In this document: positions 16,828 through 25,816 of the stretch, piece by piece | How the letters are laid out: each line of letters begins with the position of its first letter | Position numbering within the stretch: position 1 is the stretch's first letter | NCBI GenBank assembly: GCA_023451375.1 | Contig: JAEXZS010000055.1 | Span: forward strand, 1 to 64,000 | DNA length: 64,000 nt | Reading direction: 5' to 3' | From: Pseudomonadota bacterium | GTDB lineage: Bacteria; Pseudomonadota; Alphaproteobacteria; Caulobacterales; Caulobacteraceae | The notes under the pieces: model-generated | Database searches by the model: none | What the model saw: the letters and a program-made list of their open reading frames with translations, nothing else | What the model was told of the DNA's origin: nothing | Translations under genes and position numbers: made by a program

Positions 16828-19155
16828 ATGGCGAATCCCACTCCCCTGCCCGTCGAAGACCTGTCGCGCGAGGCCGCCGAAACGGAGCTGGCCCGACTGG
16901 CCCCCGAGATCGCGCGCCACGATGCTCTCTATCAGGAGGCGACGCCGGAAATCTCCGACGCCGACTATGACGCCCTTCGCCAGCGGAACGCGGCCATCGA
17001 GGCGCGTTTTCCCGACCTGGTTCGCCCGGACTCCCCATCGGCCAAGGTGGGATCGACCGTCTCCAACCAGTTCGCAGAGGTGCGCCACGGCGTGCCCATG
17101 CTGTCGCTGGACAACGCCTTCGACGAGGGCGAGGTGCGCGACTTCGTGGCCCGCGTCGCCCGGTTCCTGAAGCTGCCCGCTGACGAGCCGATCGCTTTCG
17201 TGGCCGAGCCCAAGATCGACGGCCTGTCGGCCAATCTGCTCTATGTCGAGGGCCGACTGAGCATCGGCGCCACGCGCGGCGACGGCCGCACCGGCGAGGA
17301 TGTCACCGCCAATCTGAGGACGATCGCCGATGTGCGCCAGACCCTGGCCGGCGGCGGCTGGCCCGATCGGATCGAGGTGCGCGGCGAGGTCTACGCGCCG
17401 AACGAGGCCTTCCTCGCCTTCAACGCCGCCGCCGAGGCCGAGGGGCGGCGAACCTACGCCAATCCCCGCAACTTCGCCGCCGGATCGCTGCGCCAGAAGG
17501 ATCCTGCCGTCACCGCCCGGCGTCCGCTGAACTTCTTCGCCTACGCCTGGGGCGAGCACTCGTCCGACTTCGCCGAAACACAGTGGGAGGCGTTGCAGAA
17601 GCTGAAGAGCTGGGGCTTCCCGGTCAATACGCGGTCAAAGCGCGTTCTGGGCGCCGAGGGGCTGATCGCCGTCTATCGCGAGCTCGAGCGGGACCGGGCG
17701 ACGCTGGGCTATGACATCGACGGCGTGGTCTACAAGGTCGACCGCATCGATTGGCAGCACCGGCTGGGCTACGTGGCTCGCAGTCCGCGCTGGGCCATCG
17801 CTCACAAGTTCCCGGCCCAGCAGGCGACGACGGTGCTGGAGGGCATCGACATCCAGGTGGGACGAACCGGCTCGCTGACCCCCGTGGCGCGGCTGCATCC
17901 GGTCACCGTCGGCGGGGTGGTGGTGCGCAACGCCACCCTGCACAACGAAGACGAGATCGAGCGCCTGGACGTCCGCATCGGCGACACGGTGCGGCTGCAG
18001 CGCGCGGGCGATGTGATCCCGCAGATCCTGGGCGTCGTGCGGGACCTGCGGCCGGCGGGCGCGGTTCCCTACGTCTTTCCGGACCGGTGCCCGGTGTGCG
18101 GATCGGAAGCCGTGCGCGAGGCCGACGAGGTCAAGCGCCGCTGCACCGGCGGGCTGATCTGCGACGCCCAGATCGTCGAGCGGCTGAAGCATTTCGTCGG
18201 CCGGCGCGCCTTCGACATCGAAGGGCTGGGCGAGAAGCAGCTGGTCGCCTTTCACGCGCGCGGCTGGATACGGGAACCGGCGGACATCTTCCGCCTGGCG
18301 AAGGACGAGGCCAAGCTGGCGATGCTGAGGGCCGAGGACGGCTACGGAGAGACCAGCGTCCGCAATCTGGTGGCGGGAATCGAGGCGCGGCGGCGAATCG
18401 CCCTGGACCGGTTCCTGTTCGGCCTGGGCATCCGCGAGATCGGCGAGCAGACCTCGCTGGTGCTGGCGCGCGCCTTCGAAAGCTGGCCGGCGCTGAAAGC
18501 GGCCTGCCTGCAGGCGGCCCAGGGCGCGCCTAGCGAGGCCTGGACCGAGCTGGCGGGAAGCCATGCCGTCTCCCCGCGGGTGCTAACCCTGATGGCCGAG
18601 GCCAACCCGCCCGAAGCCGATCCCTGGCCCGAGGCCACCATGGACATGAAGATCAGCCACGCCTTCCCCGGCATGGCGGCGCCGGCGCGGCGGAGCATCG
18701 CGGCCATGGTCGACGACTGGGCCGGTCTTCGGCGGCTGGCGGCGGTGGCCCGTTCCGAGGGTCCGTCCGAAATGCTCAACCAGATCGCGGGCGTGACGGG
18801 CGTCGGGCCCGTTGCGGCCGCGGCCCTGGCCCACTTCTTCCACGAGCCGCACAATCTCCAGGTCGTCCAGGCTCTGGAGGGCGAACTGACGGAGATCGTC
18901 GACGCCGAACGCCCCAAGTCGGACACGCCGGTCGCCGGAAAGACCGTCGTCTTCACCGGCGCCCTGGAGCGGTTCACCCGCGACGAGGCCAAGGCGCGGG
19001 CCGAGAGCTTGGGCGCGAAGGTGTCCGGCTCGGTGTCGAAGAAGACCGATTATGTCGTGGCCGGACCGGGGGCGGGGTCCAAGCTGAAGGAGGCCGAGAA
19101 GCACGGCGTCCAGGTGCTGACCGAGGACGAATGGCTGGCCCTGATCGCGCGCTAA
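16828..19155 (+). CDS. ligA: NAD-dependent DNA ligase LigA
   Basis: 775 residues, longer than the E. coli enzyme. Domain order: Ia, adenylation domain with active-site Lys129 in AEPKIDG, OB fold, four-Cys zinc finger (CPVCGSE ... CTGGLIC), helix-hairpin-helix region and a C-terminal BRCT domain (KTVVFTGALERFTRDEAKARAE ... KTDYVVAGPGAGSKL). It seals nicks in replication and repair. Divergently transcribed from the M28 peptidase gene, with about 100 nt between. Confidence 0.97.
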   Translation: MANPTPLPVEDLSREAAETELARLAPEIARHDALYQEATPEISDADYDALRQRNAAIEARFPDLVRPDSPSAKVGSTVSNQFAEVRHGVPMLSLDNAFDEGEVRDFVARVARFLKLPADEPIAFVAEPKIDGLSANLLYVEGRLSIGATRGDGRTGEDVTANLRTIADVRQTLAGGGWPDRIEVRGEVYAPNEAFLAFNAAAEAEGRRTYANPRNFAAGSLRQKDPAVTARRPLNFFAYAWGEHSSDFAETQWEALQKLKSWGFPVNTRSKRVLGAEGLIAVYRELERDRATLGYDIDGVVYKVDRIDWQHRLGYVARSPRWAIAHKFPAQQATTVLEGIDIQVGRTGSLTPVARLHPVTVGGVVVRNATLHNEDEIERLDVRIGDTVRLQRAGDVIPQILGVVRDLRPAGAVPYVFPDRCPVCGSEAVREADEVKRRCTGGLICDAQIVERLKHFVGRRAFDIEGLGEKQLVAFHARGWIREPADIFRLAKDEAKLAMLRAEDGYGETSVRNLVAGIEARRRIALDRFLFGLGIREIGEQTSLVLARAFESWPALKAACLQAAQGAPSEAWTELAGSHAVSPRVLTLMAEANPPEADPWPEATMDMKISHAFPGMAAPARRSIAAMVDDWAGLRRLAAVARSEGPSEMLNQIAGVTGVGPVAAAALAHFFHEPHNLQVVQALEGELTEIVDAERPKSDTPVAGKTVVFTGALERFTRDEAKARAESLGAKVSGSVSKKTDYVVAGPGAGSKLKEAEKHGVQVLTEDEWLALIAR

Positions 19156-19280
19156 AGCTTACGTAAGGTACGGTTTTGGTTGGAGATCATGGCTCGCGAG
19201 GGCCTTGTTTCGGACCGAAACCCGGATCACCCTGGTTCTCGACGGGTCGGCAGCGACCGCCCCGAGGAAAGGGAAAGACC

Positions 19281-19703
19281 ATGAAGACCAAGATGCTGCT
19301 GGCCGTCGCCGCGCTGGCGACCGCCCTCGCCTCTCCCGCCCTGGCCGGCGATCCGACCGGCTTGTGGCAGACGCCGACCAATGGCGGCCAGGTGCGGATC
19401 AGCCGTTGCGGCCAGGCGCTGTGCGGCGCCCTGGTGACCTCGGACCAGATCCGCCGCGACCCGAACGTCCGCGACCAGCACAATCGCGAGGAAGGCCTGC
19501 GCGGCCGCACCCTGCGCAACCTGCCCATGCTGACCGGCTTCACCGGCGGACCGACGGAGTGGCGCAACGGCTCCGTCTACAATCCGGCCGACGGCCGCAC
19601 CTATCGCGGAACGATCACTCTGCAGGACGACAACACCCTGCGCCTGCGCGGCTGCGTCGTGGCTCCGCTGTGCAAGACCCAGACCTGGACCCGCGTCCAG
19701 TAA
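19281..19703 (+). CDS. DUF2147 exported protein
   Basis: 140 residues with a Sec signal peptide (MKTKMLLAVAALATALASPALA) and a DUF2147 domain starting DPTGLWQTPTNGGQVRISRCG and ending LRLRGCVVAPLCKTQTWTRV. Family members are small periplasmic beta-sandwich proteins of unknown function. The start follows GGGAAAGACC. The frame is open further upstream, but the signal peptide fixes this start. Confidence 0.88.
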   Translation: MKTKMLLAVAALATALASPALAGDPTGLWQTPTNGGQVRISRCGQALCGALVTSDQIRRDPNVRDQHNREEGLRGRTLRNLPMLTGFTGGPTEWRNGSVYNPADGRTYRGTITLQDDNTLRLRGCVVAPLCKTQTWTRVQ

Positions 19704-19720
19704 GGCGTTGCTGGACGCAG

Positions 19721-19754
19721 GAAGGCCCGGCCGGAGCGATCCGGCCGGGCCTTC
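19721..19754. terminator. Bidirectional intrinsic terminator
   Basis: Perfect 14-bp arms GAAGGCCCGGCCGG and CCGGCCGGGCCTTC with loop AGCGAT lie between the convergent DUF2147 and aldo/keto reductase genes. TTCTT follows on the plus strand. Confidence 0.88.
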
Positions 19755-19768
19755 TTAGATTCAGACGT

Positions 19769-20752
19769 TTATCTGTTCAGGGCCGCGCGCGCCGTCTCGG
19801 CGTAGCGATGGCCGGCCGCCGCTCCCTTGGGGAACACCGCCTCGATCCGGGCCAGGTCCTCGGCCGTCAGCGCCAGGTCGACGGCGGCGACGTTCTCCTC
19901 CAGCGTCGCGATGCGGCTCGTGCCGGGAATGGGCACCAACTCATCGCCCTGGGCCAGAACCCAGGCCAGCGCCAGCTGGGCGGCGGTCGCGCCCCTGTCG
20001 GCCGCGATACCATTCACGGCCTCGACCAGGTCGAGGTTCTTCTGGAAGTTCTCGCCCATGAAGCGGGGATTGCTGCGGCGGAAATCGTCGGGGGCCAGAT
20101 CGTCGACCGAGCGTATCTCGCCGGACAGGAAGCCGCGCCCCAGGGGGCTGTACGGCACGAAGCCGATGCCGAGTTCGCGGCAAAGGGCGATCAGTTCGTC
20201 CTCCGGTTCACGGCTCCACAGCGAATATTCGGTCTGGAGGGCGGTGATCGGATGGGTCGCATGCGCCTTGCGCAGGGTTGCGGGCGCGGCCTCCGACAGT
20301 CCCAGGAAGCGGACCTTGCCCTCCTCCACCAGCCGGGCCATGGCGCCGACGGTCTCCTCGATCGGCGTGCCCGGATCGACGCGGTGGAGGTAGTAGAGAT
20401 CAACGTGGTCGACCCCGAGCCGCTGGAGGCTGCCCTCGATGGCGCGGCGAACATTGGCGGGGCTGCCGTCGGTGGTGATGGACCCGTCCTGCCCCCGGCC
20501 GATGCCGAACTTGGTCGCGATGAAGGCCTGGTCGCGACGATCCTTCAACGCCTTGCCGAGCAACACCTCATTGGTGTGCGGACCGTACATTTCGGCGGTG
20601 TCGAACAGGGTGACGCCCAGATCCAGCGCCCGGTGGATGACCGCAATCGATTGCGCTTCATCGGAGCCGCCGTAGAAGGCGCTCATACCCATGCAGCCCA
20701 GGCCGATGGCGGAAACCTCGGGACCTGCGGCGCCCAGCTTGCGCGTCTTCAT
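19769..20752 (-). CDS. Aldo/keto reductase
   Basis: 327 residues of the AKR family. Catalytic tetrad residues are visible as D in FDTAEMYG, Y in the same motif, K in IATKFG and H in YYLHRVDP. NADPH-site features (IPGTSRIATLEENVAA) lie near the C-terminus. It resembles the AKR13-like group that reduces aldehydes and ketones with broad specificity. Start: ATG at 20752 giving MKTRKLGAAGPEVSAIGLGCMGM, the usual N-terminus. Confidence 0.93.
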   Translation of the reverse strand: MKTRKLGAAGPEVSAIGLGCMGMSAFYGGSDEAQSIAVIHRALDLGVTLFDTAEMYGPHTNEVLLGKALKDRRDQAFIATKFGIGRGQDGSITTDGSPANVRRAIEGSLQRLGVDHVDLYYLHRVDPGTPIEETVGAMARLVEEGKVRFLGLSEAAPATLRKAHATHPITALQTEYSLWSREPEDELIALCRELGIGFVPYSPLGRGFLSGEIRSVDDLAPDDFRRSNPRFMGENFQKNLDLVEAVNGIAADRGATAAQLALAWVLAQGDELVPIPGTSRIATLEENVAAVDLALTAEDLARIEAVFPKGAAAGHRYAETARAALNR

Positions 20753-20850
20753 GAAGCGTCTCCTGTCGATGTGGGGGTTCGGCGTGACGTTCGCCGGCGA
20801 CAGAAACCTGGGGATCGCCTTGCGCCGCCGCAAGCCCGACGCTTTAGCGA

Positions 20851-20927
20851 TGGTACCGCCTCTCAGGCTTGAACTGAGGACCTCCGGCTCCACAAACCGG
20901 CGCTCTAACCAACTGAGCTAAGGCGGC
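20851..20927 (-). tRNA. tRNA-His (GTG)
   Basis: Cloverleaf of 77 nt including encoded CCA. The anticodon loop TTGTGGA in stem CCGGT/GCCGG gives GTG. The acceptor is GCCGCCT/AGGCGGT with discriminator A73 and a G1:U72 pair. Nearly all other bacteria have G-1:C73. Alphaproteobacteria are known to have lost that element, so this supports the taxonomic placement. Confidence 0.95.
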
Positions 20928-21012
20928 CCGCGCATCGCGAGGGGCGTTCTCTAGCGGGAGAGTCGGAGGCGATCAAGCAACATGATGCCGATTTCAACTC
21001 CCCCAAACGAGA

Positions 21013-21038
21013 AACGCCCCGGCCGGGGCCGAGGCGTT
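21013..21038 (-). terminator. Terminator of the exbB-exbD-tonB operon
   Basis: AACGCC (21013-21018) pairs with GGCGTT (21033-21038) around a GC-rich self-complementary core. It lies 22 nt after the tonB stop. On the minus strand TTTCTCGTTT follows. Confidence 0.7.
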
Positions 21039-21060
21039 CCAATCGATTTGTCGCCGTGGA

Positions 21061-21774
21061 CTACTGGAGACGGAAGCGCACGGTGAAGCGCGCCTGTCCA
21101 CCTTGAGCCACACCATCGACGGTGCCGGGCGAGAACCGCGCACTGCGCATGGCGCTGAGCGCTTCCCGACCGAAACCGGCGCCGCTGGGCGTCTCGGAAA
21201 CGACGCTGCAGTTCGACGCAGACCCGTTGGCCTGGACCGTGCAGAGCAGCACGACCGTGCCTTCCTCGACTCCGCGTTCCTGCGCACGGGCGGGGAACTC
21301 GGGACGGGGCGGACGGGCCCAGCTGACGCTGGTCACGACCGCGGGACGCGGCGGGGCCGGCGGAGCGGGCGGAGGCGGCGGACCGGGGACGATGACGGGC
21401 GGACCCGTATATTCGACCCGATCTTCCTTCTTCGTCGGCTCGATCGGCAGAGTGACCGGCGGCGGCGGAGCCTGGGTGTTCAGCACCGGCTCGCGCACCT
21501 GAAGCTTCGGCGGCGGAGGGGTGTCCGGCGGCGGCGGGGGGGGCGGAGGCGGCGGAGGCGGCGGAACCGGCTCGACCAGCTCAACCTCGACCGACTCGTC
21601 GACGTAGTTGAACTCCTTCAGCTTGAACTTGGCCTGCTGGAGATAGAACAGCAGAAGCGCAAACAGGATGGTGACGACGAGCAGGCAGACCAGGAGCACG
21701 GGGGTGGAGACCCCCATGAAGCCCTTTTGCTTCGGCGCGTCGTATCGACTGCGGTGATAAGTGACGTCTGTCAT
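21061..21774 (-). CDS. tonB: TonB energy-transducing protein
   Basis: 237 residues. A short cytoplasmic N-terminus and one membrane segment (about 23-45) lead to a long periplasmic Pro-rich spacer including runs of 13 and 5 prolines. The C-terminal TonB domain starts near SWARPPRPEFPARAQERGVEEGTV and ends in FTVRFRLQ. It transmits proton-motive force from ExbB/ExbD to outer-membrane receptors. Start at ATG 21774, 13 nt after the exbD stop. The gene is last in the operon. Confidence 0.93.
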   Translation of the reverse strand: MTDVTYHRSRYDAPKQKGFMGVSTPVLLVCLLVVTILFALLLFYLQQAKFKLKEFNYVDESVEVELVEPVPPPPPPPPPPPPPDTPPPPKLQVREPVLNTQAPPPPVTLPIEPTKKEDRVEYTGPPVIVPGPPPPPAPPAPPRPAVVTSVSWARPPRPEFPARAQERGVEEGTVVLLCTVQANGSASNCSVVSETPSGAGFGREALSAMRSARFSPGTVDGVAQGGQARFTVRFRLQ

Positions 21775-21787
21775 TGCACCTCGCGCC

Positions 21788-22225
21788 CTATTGCGTCGAC
21801 TGGTCTTCGCCGACCAGGGCGACACTGTAGAAGCCGTTGTCCTGCAGGGCGTTCATGACCTGCATGAAGTCGCCGTACCGGACGTTCTGGTCGCCACGGA
21901 TGAAGATCCGCTCGTCGGCCGGGTTCCGCGATCCGATCTGGTCGGTCAGATCCTGGCCCAGGGTGCCGACGTCGGAGCGGAAGTCGCCCACGAAGACATC
22001 GCCGTCATTCTGGATCGAGATGTAGACCGGCTTCGGCGGATTGACCTGCGGCTTGGCCACTGCGATCGGAAGTTCCACTGGCACCGACACGGTGGCGAGC
22101 GGGGCCGCCACCATGAAGATGATCAGGAGGACCAGCATGACATCAACGAAAGGCGTGACGTTGATCTCGCTGTTGGCCTCGACCTGGTACCTACCACCGC
22201 CGCCGGATGAAAGCTTGGCGGCCAT
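21788..22225 (-). CDS. exbD: Biopolymer transport protein ExbD
   Basis: 145 residues: SEINVTPFVDVMLVLLIIFMVAAP, the single membrane segment with the proton-carrying Asp in FVDVMLVL, then a periplasmic domain (ADERIFIRGDQNVRYGDFMQVMNAL). It works with ExbB as the proton channel that drives TonB. Starts 5 nt after the exbB stop. Confidence 0.95.
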   Translation of the reverse strand: MAAKLSSGGGGRYQVEANSEINVTPFVDVMLVLLIIFMVAAPLATVSVPVELPIAVAKPQVNPPKPVYISIQNDGDVFVGDFRSDVGTLGQDLTDQIGSRNPADERIFIRGDQNVRYGDFMQVMNALQDNGFYSVALVGEDQSTQ

Positions 22226-22230
22226 CTGGA

Positions 22231-23124
22231 TTACGCCCCCTTGTCGAGCTGACGCGAGATGCCGTTGAGCAGTTCAGCGTTGAAGCCGTCGGCGCGGGTG
22301 CCGTAGGCCGCAATGCGGGTGTTGAAGTAGTTGTAGAAGATAACCGCCGGGATAGCGGCGAAGAGGCCGATACCCGTGGCCAGCAGAGCCTCGGCGATAC
22401 CCGGGGCGACGACGGCCAGGTTGGTCGTGTTCGATTCCGCGATGCCGATGAACGAGTTCATGATGCCGTACACGGTGCCGAACAGACCGATGAACGGACC
22501 GCCCGAGCCGACCGAAGCCAGGAACTGCTGACCGCCCGAGATGCGCTTGGCCAGACCCGCCTGAACGGCGGAAACGGCGGCCTGGGCGCGGGCCAGGGTG
22601 TCGTGGCGGTGCTCGCCGGTGACCGACAGACCGGCCTGACGCGACAGGTCGATTTCTTCGGTGGCGGCGGCGGCCATGTCGGCCAGCGGGTTGCCTTCAT
22701 ATTCCTCGGCCGTCGCGATCGCCTTCATATCGGCGATGGTGCGGGCGCCGCGGAAGTTCTCGAGGAAGGCGTCGGTCTTGCGGTTCAGGGCGCCGAACTC
22801 GAAGAGTTTGATGAGCAGCAGCGTCCAGGTGAAGATCGAAGCCAGCAGCAGGCCGGCCATGACGACCTTCACGACCACGGTCGCTTCCATGAACATGGAG
22901 ATCGGGGTGATGCCGCCGCTGTGACCGCCGCCGACCGCTTCACCGACCGAAGCCGGATCCGTCTCGGGGGCGGCGGCGTCGGCCGCCGGGGCGGCGGGAG
23001 CCGCGGCCGGTGCAGCCGCCGGAGCGGGTTCGGCCGGAGCCTGCGCCAGGACCGGCGTGCTCGCCATAAGGACGGCGACGCCGGCCATAGCGAGGAGGGT
23101 GTTCGTCTTCTTGCTGTTCAGCAT
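22231..23124 (-). CDS. exbB: Biopolymer transport protein ExbB (MotA/TolQ/ExbB family)
   Basis: 297 residues. An N-terminal signal-like segment (1-27, ending STPVLA) and an Ala/Pro-rich linker precede the three-segment MotA/TolQ/ExbB domain (SMFMEATVVVKVVMAGLLLASIF; ASVGSGGPFIGLFGTVYGIMNSF; APGIAEALLATGIGLFAAIPAVIFYNYF). This extended N-terminus is common in ExbB of alphaproteobacteria. First gene of the exbB-exbD-tonB operon. Confidence 0.95.
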   Translation of the reverse strand: MLNSKKTNTLLAMAGVAVLMASTPVLAQAPAEPAPAAAPAAAPAAPAADAAAPETDPASVGEAVGGGHSGGITPISMFMEATVVVKVVMAGLLLASIFTWTLLLIKLFEFGALNRKTDAFLENFRGARTIADMKAIATAEEYEGNPLADMAAAATEEIDLSRQAGLSVTGEHRHDTLARAQAAVSAVQAGLAKRISGGQQFLASVGSGGPFIGLFGTVYGIMNSFIGIAESNTTNLAVVAPGIAEALLATGIGLFAAIPAVIFYNYFNTRIAAYGTRADGFNAELLNGISRQLDKGA

Positions 23125-23581
23125 AGTTCGCCAGTTCCTGCTTGGTCTGACTCGTGGAACCAAAGGTGCGGCCATGTCACCGGCCGTCCCCCAACCTGAA
23201 ATGTTTCCTTCCAGCGCGCCTGCCCCGTCTGGAACCAGGTTCGCTGAAAACGAGCGAGGACCCATCCGGTTGCCCGGCAGCCCCTCCCCGATGTTGAGGC
23301 GTTAGGAAACGGGTTTCCATCCGCCGTTCGGCCTGCCCCGAAAGTTAATCTGGGAAAGCGTCCCGAAACCCTTTGGCGAACCGTTACCAGAGCGTCAAGG
23401 GCGAAGAGCGCGATTTCGCCACCGAAGGGGTTACGGGCGAAGTCTTGCTCGACCTGGCCATCAAGAGGGGCAATCGCGACATTTTCATGATGAATGGTCG
23501 GCAGGCGCCGCAAGTCTGTTCGAAACGGACCCGGTCGCGACAACCCGCCGCGTGCAGACAAGAATGAAGGAATGCGGGAAA
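23125..23581. other. Intergenic region upstream of exbB
   Basis: 457 nt between exbB and tRNA-Phe with no convincing gene; short open frames on both strands lack good starts or protein-like composition. It should contain the exbB promoter. One dyad, GGAAACGGGTTTCC at 23305-23318 (6-bp arms, 2-nt centre), lies about 180 nt upstream of exbB and could be a regulator site. I see no clear Fur box. Confidence 0.4.
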
Positions 23582-23657
23582 TGGTGCCTGGAGGCGGATT
23601 CGAACCACCGACACGCGGATTTTCAATCCGCTGCTCTACCAACTGAGCTATCCAGGC
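23582..23657 (-). tRNA. tRNA-Phe (GAA)
   Basis: 76-nt cloverleaf with encoded CCA. Acceptor GCCTGGA/TCCAGGC, anticodon loop TTGAAAA in stem GCGGA/TCCGC, T-arm GGTGG-TTCGAAT-CCGCC. Confidence 0.96.
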
Positions 23658-23720
23658 GCCGCTCGGCGTCGCGAGAGCGGCGTCTATAGGCGAGCCGCTT
23701 TCGGGTGTCCAGCGTCGGAT

Positions 23721-23885
23721 TCAGTCGTTTCGCGGTTCTTCTTCAGAACCCTCGTCGGGCTCGCCGGGAATGACGTAGGAGCCCGAAAACCAACGCTGCA
23801 GATCGACGTCGGAACAGCGGCGGGAGCAGAAGGGCCTGTACCGCGGGTCCGCCTCGGCCTTGCGGCAGATGGGGCATAGGGCCAT
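23721..23885 (-). CDS. yacG: DNA gyrase inhibitor YacG (zinc-binding)
   Basis: 54 residues with the family zinc site C4-x2-C7 ... C20-x3-C24 (CPIC, FCSRRC) and the conserved SDVDLQRWFSGSYVIPG. YacG binds GyrB and inhibits supercoiling in E. coli. The acidic C-terminal tail is usual. It starts 2 nt after the RNase E/G homologue, the order known from other alphaproteobacteria. Confidence 0.9.
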   Translation of the reverse strand: MALCPICRKAEADPRYRPFCSRRCSDVDLQRWFSGSYVIPGEPDEGSEEEPRND

Positions 23886-23887
23886 GT

Positions 23888-24910
23888 TCAGTTCTCCTCC
23901 ATGCAGGCTTGGCCGGGACGCAGGGCCGGATCGGCCAGCACGGCGGCGCGCGGCCCCAGCCGGGCCACGAAAGGGGCGGCCGCGGCGGCCTCCTCCGGCG
24001 CGCACCGGACGACGCAGCGGGGCGCGGCGGTGTCCGCCAGGAGCTGACGGCGCAATCGCCGCACGATCGCCTGCGCGCGGGTGCGGTGGGTCGGCTTCAA
24101 CACCTCCTCGATCGGCGTGCGCGTCCACGGCAAGGAAAGCTGCAGCAGGCCGAACCGGCTGACCGGGCCGAAGGCGGCTTGCGGCTCATGCGCGAAGGCC
24201 GCGCGGGCGGCCTTCAGCTGCGCCTCCCCGTCCCGCCCATCGCCGGCCAGATCGACCGCGACCAGGCCGCCCCAACTCTTTAGGCGGATGAGGCGAGCCG
24301 CTTGGACCAGGCCTTCGGCATTGACCCGCGCTCGATCCTTGCCGGCGTCACGGCCCGGCGTCGGGGCGTGATCGATGTCGACGGCGACCAAGGCGCGGGT
24401 GCGCTGGACGGCCAGGTCCAGCCCGCCGGCAAACGAGAGCTGATTCGCCAGCGCCTCTTCCTCCGCATCGCTGGAGGCGTCGATGGCGGCGAGGCCAACG
24501 ACAGGCGGCGCGTCGGGCGCGAACTTCAGCAACCATTCGGCGACGCTCGGCGCCGATTCGAGCAGCCGGGGGGTCCCCTCCCCCTTCCCGAGGCGACGAA
24601 CCGCCGCACCCTTGTCGGCCCGGGGCTCGGCGGTCACGACCACCTCCACACGCTCGCCCTGCGTCACCGTAGCGCCGCGTGGGATCGGCAGGAAGGCGGG
24701 CGGGCCCGCGCCGAGATCGACGAAGGCGCCCCTCAGGGCGGAATTGATCTCCAGCACCCGTCCCACGGACCGGGCGCCGAGCCGCTGCTGTGGGACATCG
24801 TCTTCCCGCGCGACCAGAAGATGGGTGTAATGACCGTTGCGCGCCACGACGCCCCGCGTCTCACCGGGCGTCTCGTCGAGGAACGCCTCGAGGTCGCCCG
24901 CGCCGCTCAT
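23888..24910 (-). CDS. Short RNase E/G family protein
   Basis: 340 residues, clearly shorter than RNase G (about 490). It keeps an S1-like N-terminal region (GRVLEINSALRGAFVDLG) and the DNase I-like catalytic core with acidic residues near D178/D180 (AVDIDH) and D220 (VAVDLAGD). The CPxC zinc-link and C-terminal small domain of RNase E/G are missing. Alphaproteobacteria commonly carry this short paralogue between maf and yacG besides a full RNase E. Whether it cleaves RNA is uncertain. Its ATG overlaps the maf stop by 4 nt. Confidence 0.82.
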   Translation of the reverse strand: MSGAGDLEAFLDETPGETRGVVARNGHYTHLLVAREDDVPQQRLGARSVGRVLEINSALRGAFVDLGAGPPAFLPIPRGATVTQGERVEVVVTAEPRADKGAAVRRLGKGEGTPRLLESAPSVAEWLLKFAPDAPPVVGLAAIDASSDAEEEALANQLSFAGGLDLAVQRTRALVAVDIDHAPTPGRDAGKDRARVNAEGLVQAARLIRLKSWGGLVAVDLAGDGRDGEAQLKAARAAFAHEPQAAFGPVSRFGLLQLSLPWTRTPIEEVLKPTHRTRAQAIVRRLRRQLLADTAAPRCVVRCAPEEAAAAAPFVARLGPRAAVLADPALRPGQACMEEN

Positions 24911-25482
24911 GGACGCCAGCCGACGCCGGTCAGCAGTTGCACGGCCTCGTGGACAGGCAGCCCCATCACCGACGAATGGCTGCCGACGATCCGCTGGACA
25001 AAGGCGCCGGCGGGACCCTGGATGCCGTAGCCGCCCGCCTTGCCGCGCCAGTCGCTTGTGGCGACATAGGCGGCGATCTCGTGGTCCGACAGCGGCTTGA
25101 AGCTGACGCGCGTCTCGTTCACCCGGATCGACAGTCGGCCGTCGCGGATCACCGCCACGCCGGTGTGAACCCGGTGGTTCCGGCCCGAGAGCAGCTTGAG
25201 GAACCGCGCCGCCTCGGCCTCGTCCGCGGCCTTCTCCAGGAAGCGGCGGCCGACGGAGACCACGGTGTCTGCGGCGATGACCACGGCGCGCGGATGGCGG
25301 GCGGCGACGGCCTGCGCCTTGGACGAGGCCAAGCGCCGCGCCAGCAGGGGCGGCGTCTCGGCCTTCAGCGGCGTCTCGTCGATGTCGGCAGGATCGATAT
25401 GGTCGGGGCGGATGCCGACCTGCGCCAGCAGTTCAATGCGGCGCGGGCTGGACGACGCCAGCACCAGTTCGGGAGAGGCCAA
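24907..25482 (-). CDS. maf: Maf-family nucleoside triphosphate pyrophosphatase
   Basis: 191 residues with LASSSPRRIELLAQVGI at the N-terminus (substrate loop), ASSKAQAVA, the catalytic Asp region VIAADTVV, and GKAGGYGIQGPAGAFV near the C-terminus. The family hydrolyses non-canonical or modified NTPs (house-cleaning) and can affect septation. It lies 12 nt downstream of infA and overlaps the RNase E/G homologue. Confidence 0.93.
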   Translation of the reverse strand: MASPELVLASSSPRRIELLAQVGIRPDHIDPADIDETPLKAETPPLLARRLASSKAQAVAARHPRAVVIAADTVVSVGRRFLEKAADEAEAARFLKLLSGRNHRVHTGVAVIRDGRLSIRVNETRVSFKPLSDHEIAAYVATSDWRGKAGGYGIQGPAGAFVQRIVGSHSSVMGLPVHEAVQLLTGVGWRP

Positions 25483-25494
25483 GCCGGCCGCCCC

Positions 25495-25713
25495 TTACTT
25501 GAAGCGGTAGGTGATGCGGCCCTTGGTCAGGTCGTAGGGCGTCATTTCAACCAAGACCTTGTCGCCGGCCAGGACGCGGATGCGGTTCTTGCGCATCTTG
25601 CCGGCGGTGTGGGCGATGATCTCGTGGTCGTTCTCTAGCGTCACGCGAAAGGTGGCGTTCGGCAGCAGTTCGCTGACGGTGCCGGGAAACTCGAGCAGTT
25701 CTTCCTTAGCCAT
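25495..25713 (-). CDS. infA: Translation initiation factor IF-1
   Basis: 72 residues, the standard length: MAKEELLEFPGTVSELLPNA ... GKMRKNRIRVLAGDKVLVEM ... GRITYRFK, a single S1/OB fold that binds the 30S A site. The frame continues upstream for 13 codons, but MAKEE is the conserved start. Confidence 0.98.
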   Translation of the reverse strand: MAKEELLEFPGTVSELLPNATFRVTLENDHEIIAHTAGKMRKNRIRVLAGDKVLVEMTPYDLTKGRITYRFK

Positions 25714-25816
25714 GCGGCCTCTCGCGCCCGTCGAAAACAGGTCCAGCCCCACGCCGGGCGGGCGCGTGGGGCGGAATGGACGGGCCTAATGCCCGATTTT
25801 GCGTAGATAGTCGAGG

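Noticed and set aside
23373..23567. A 64-codon frame on the plus strand in the exbB upstream region
   Set aside because: No ribosome-binding site, no family features, and its composition fits random sequence.
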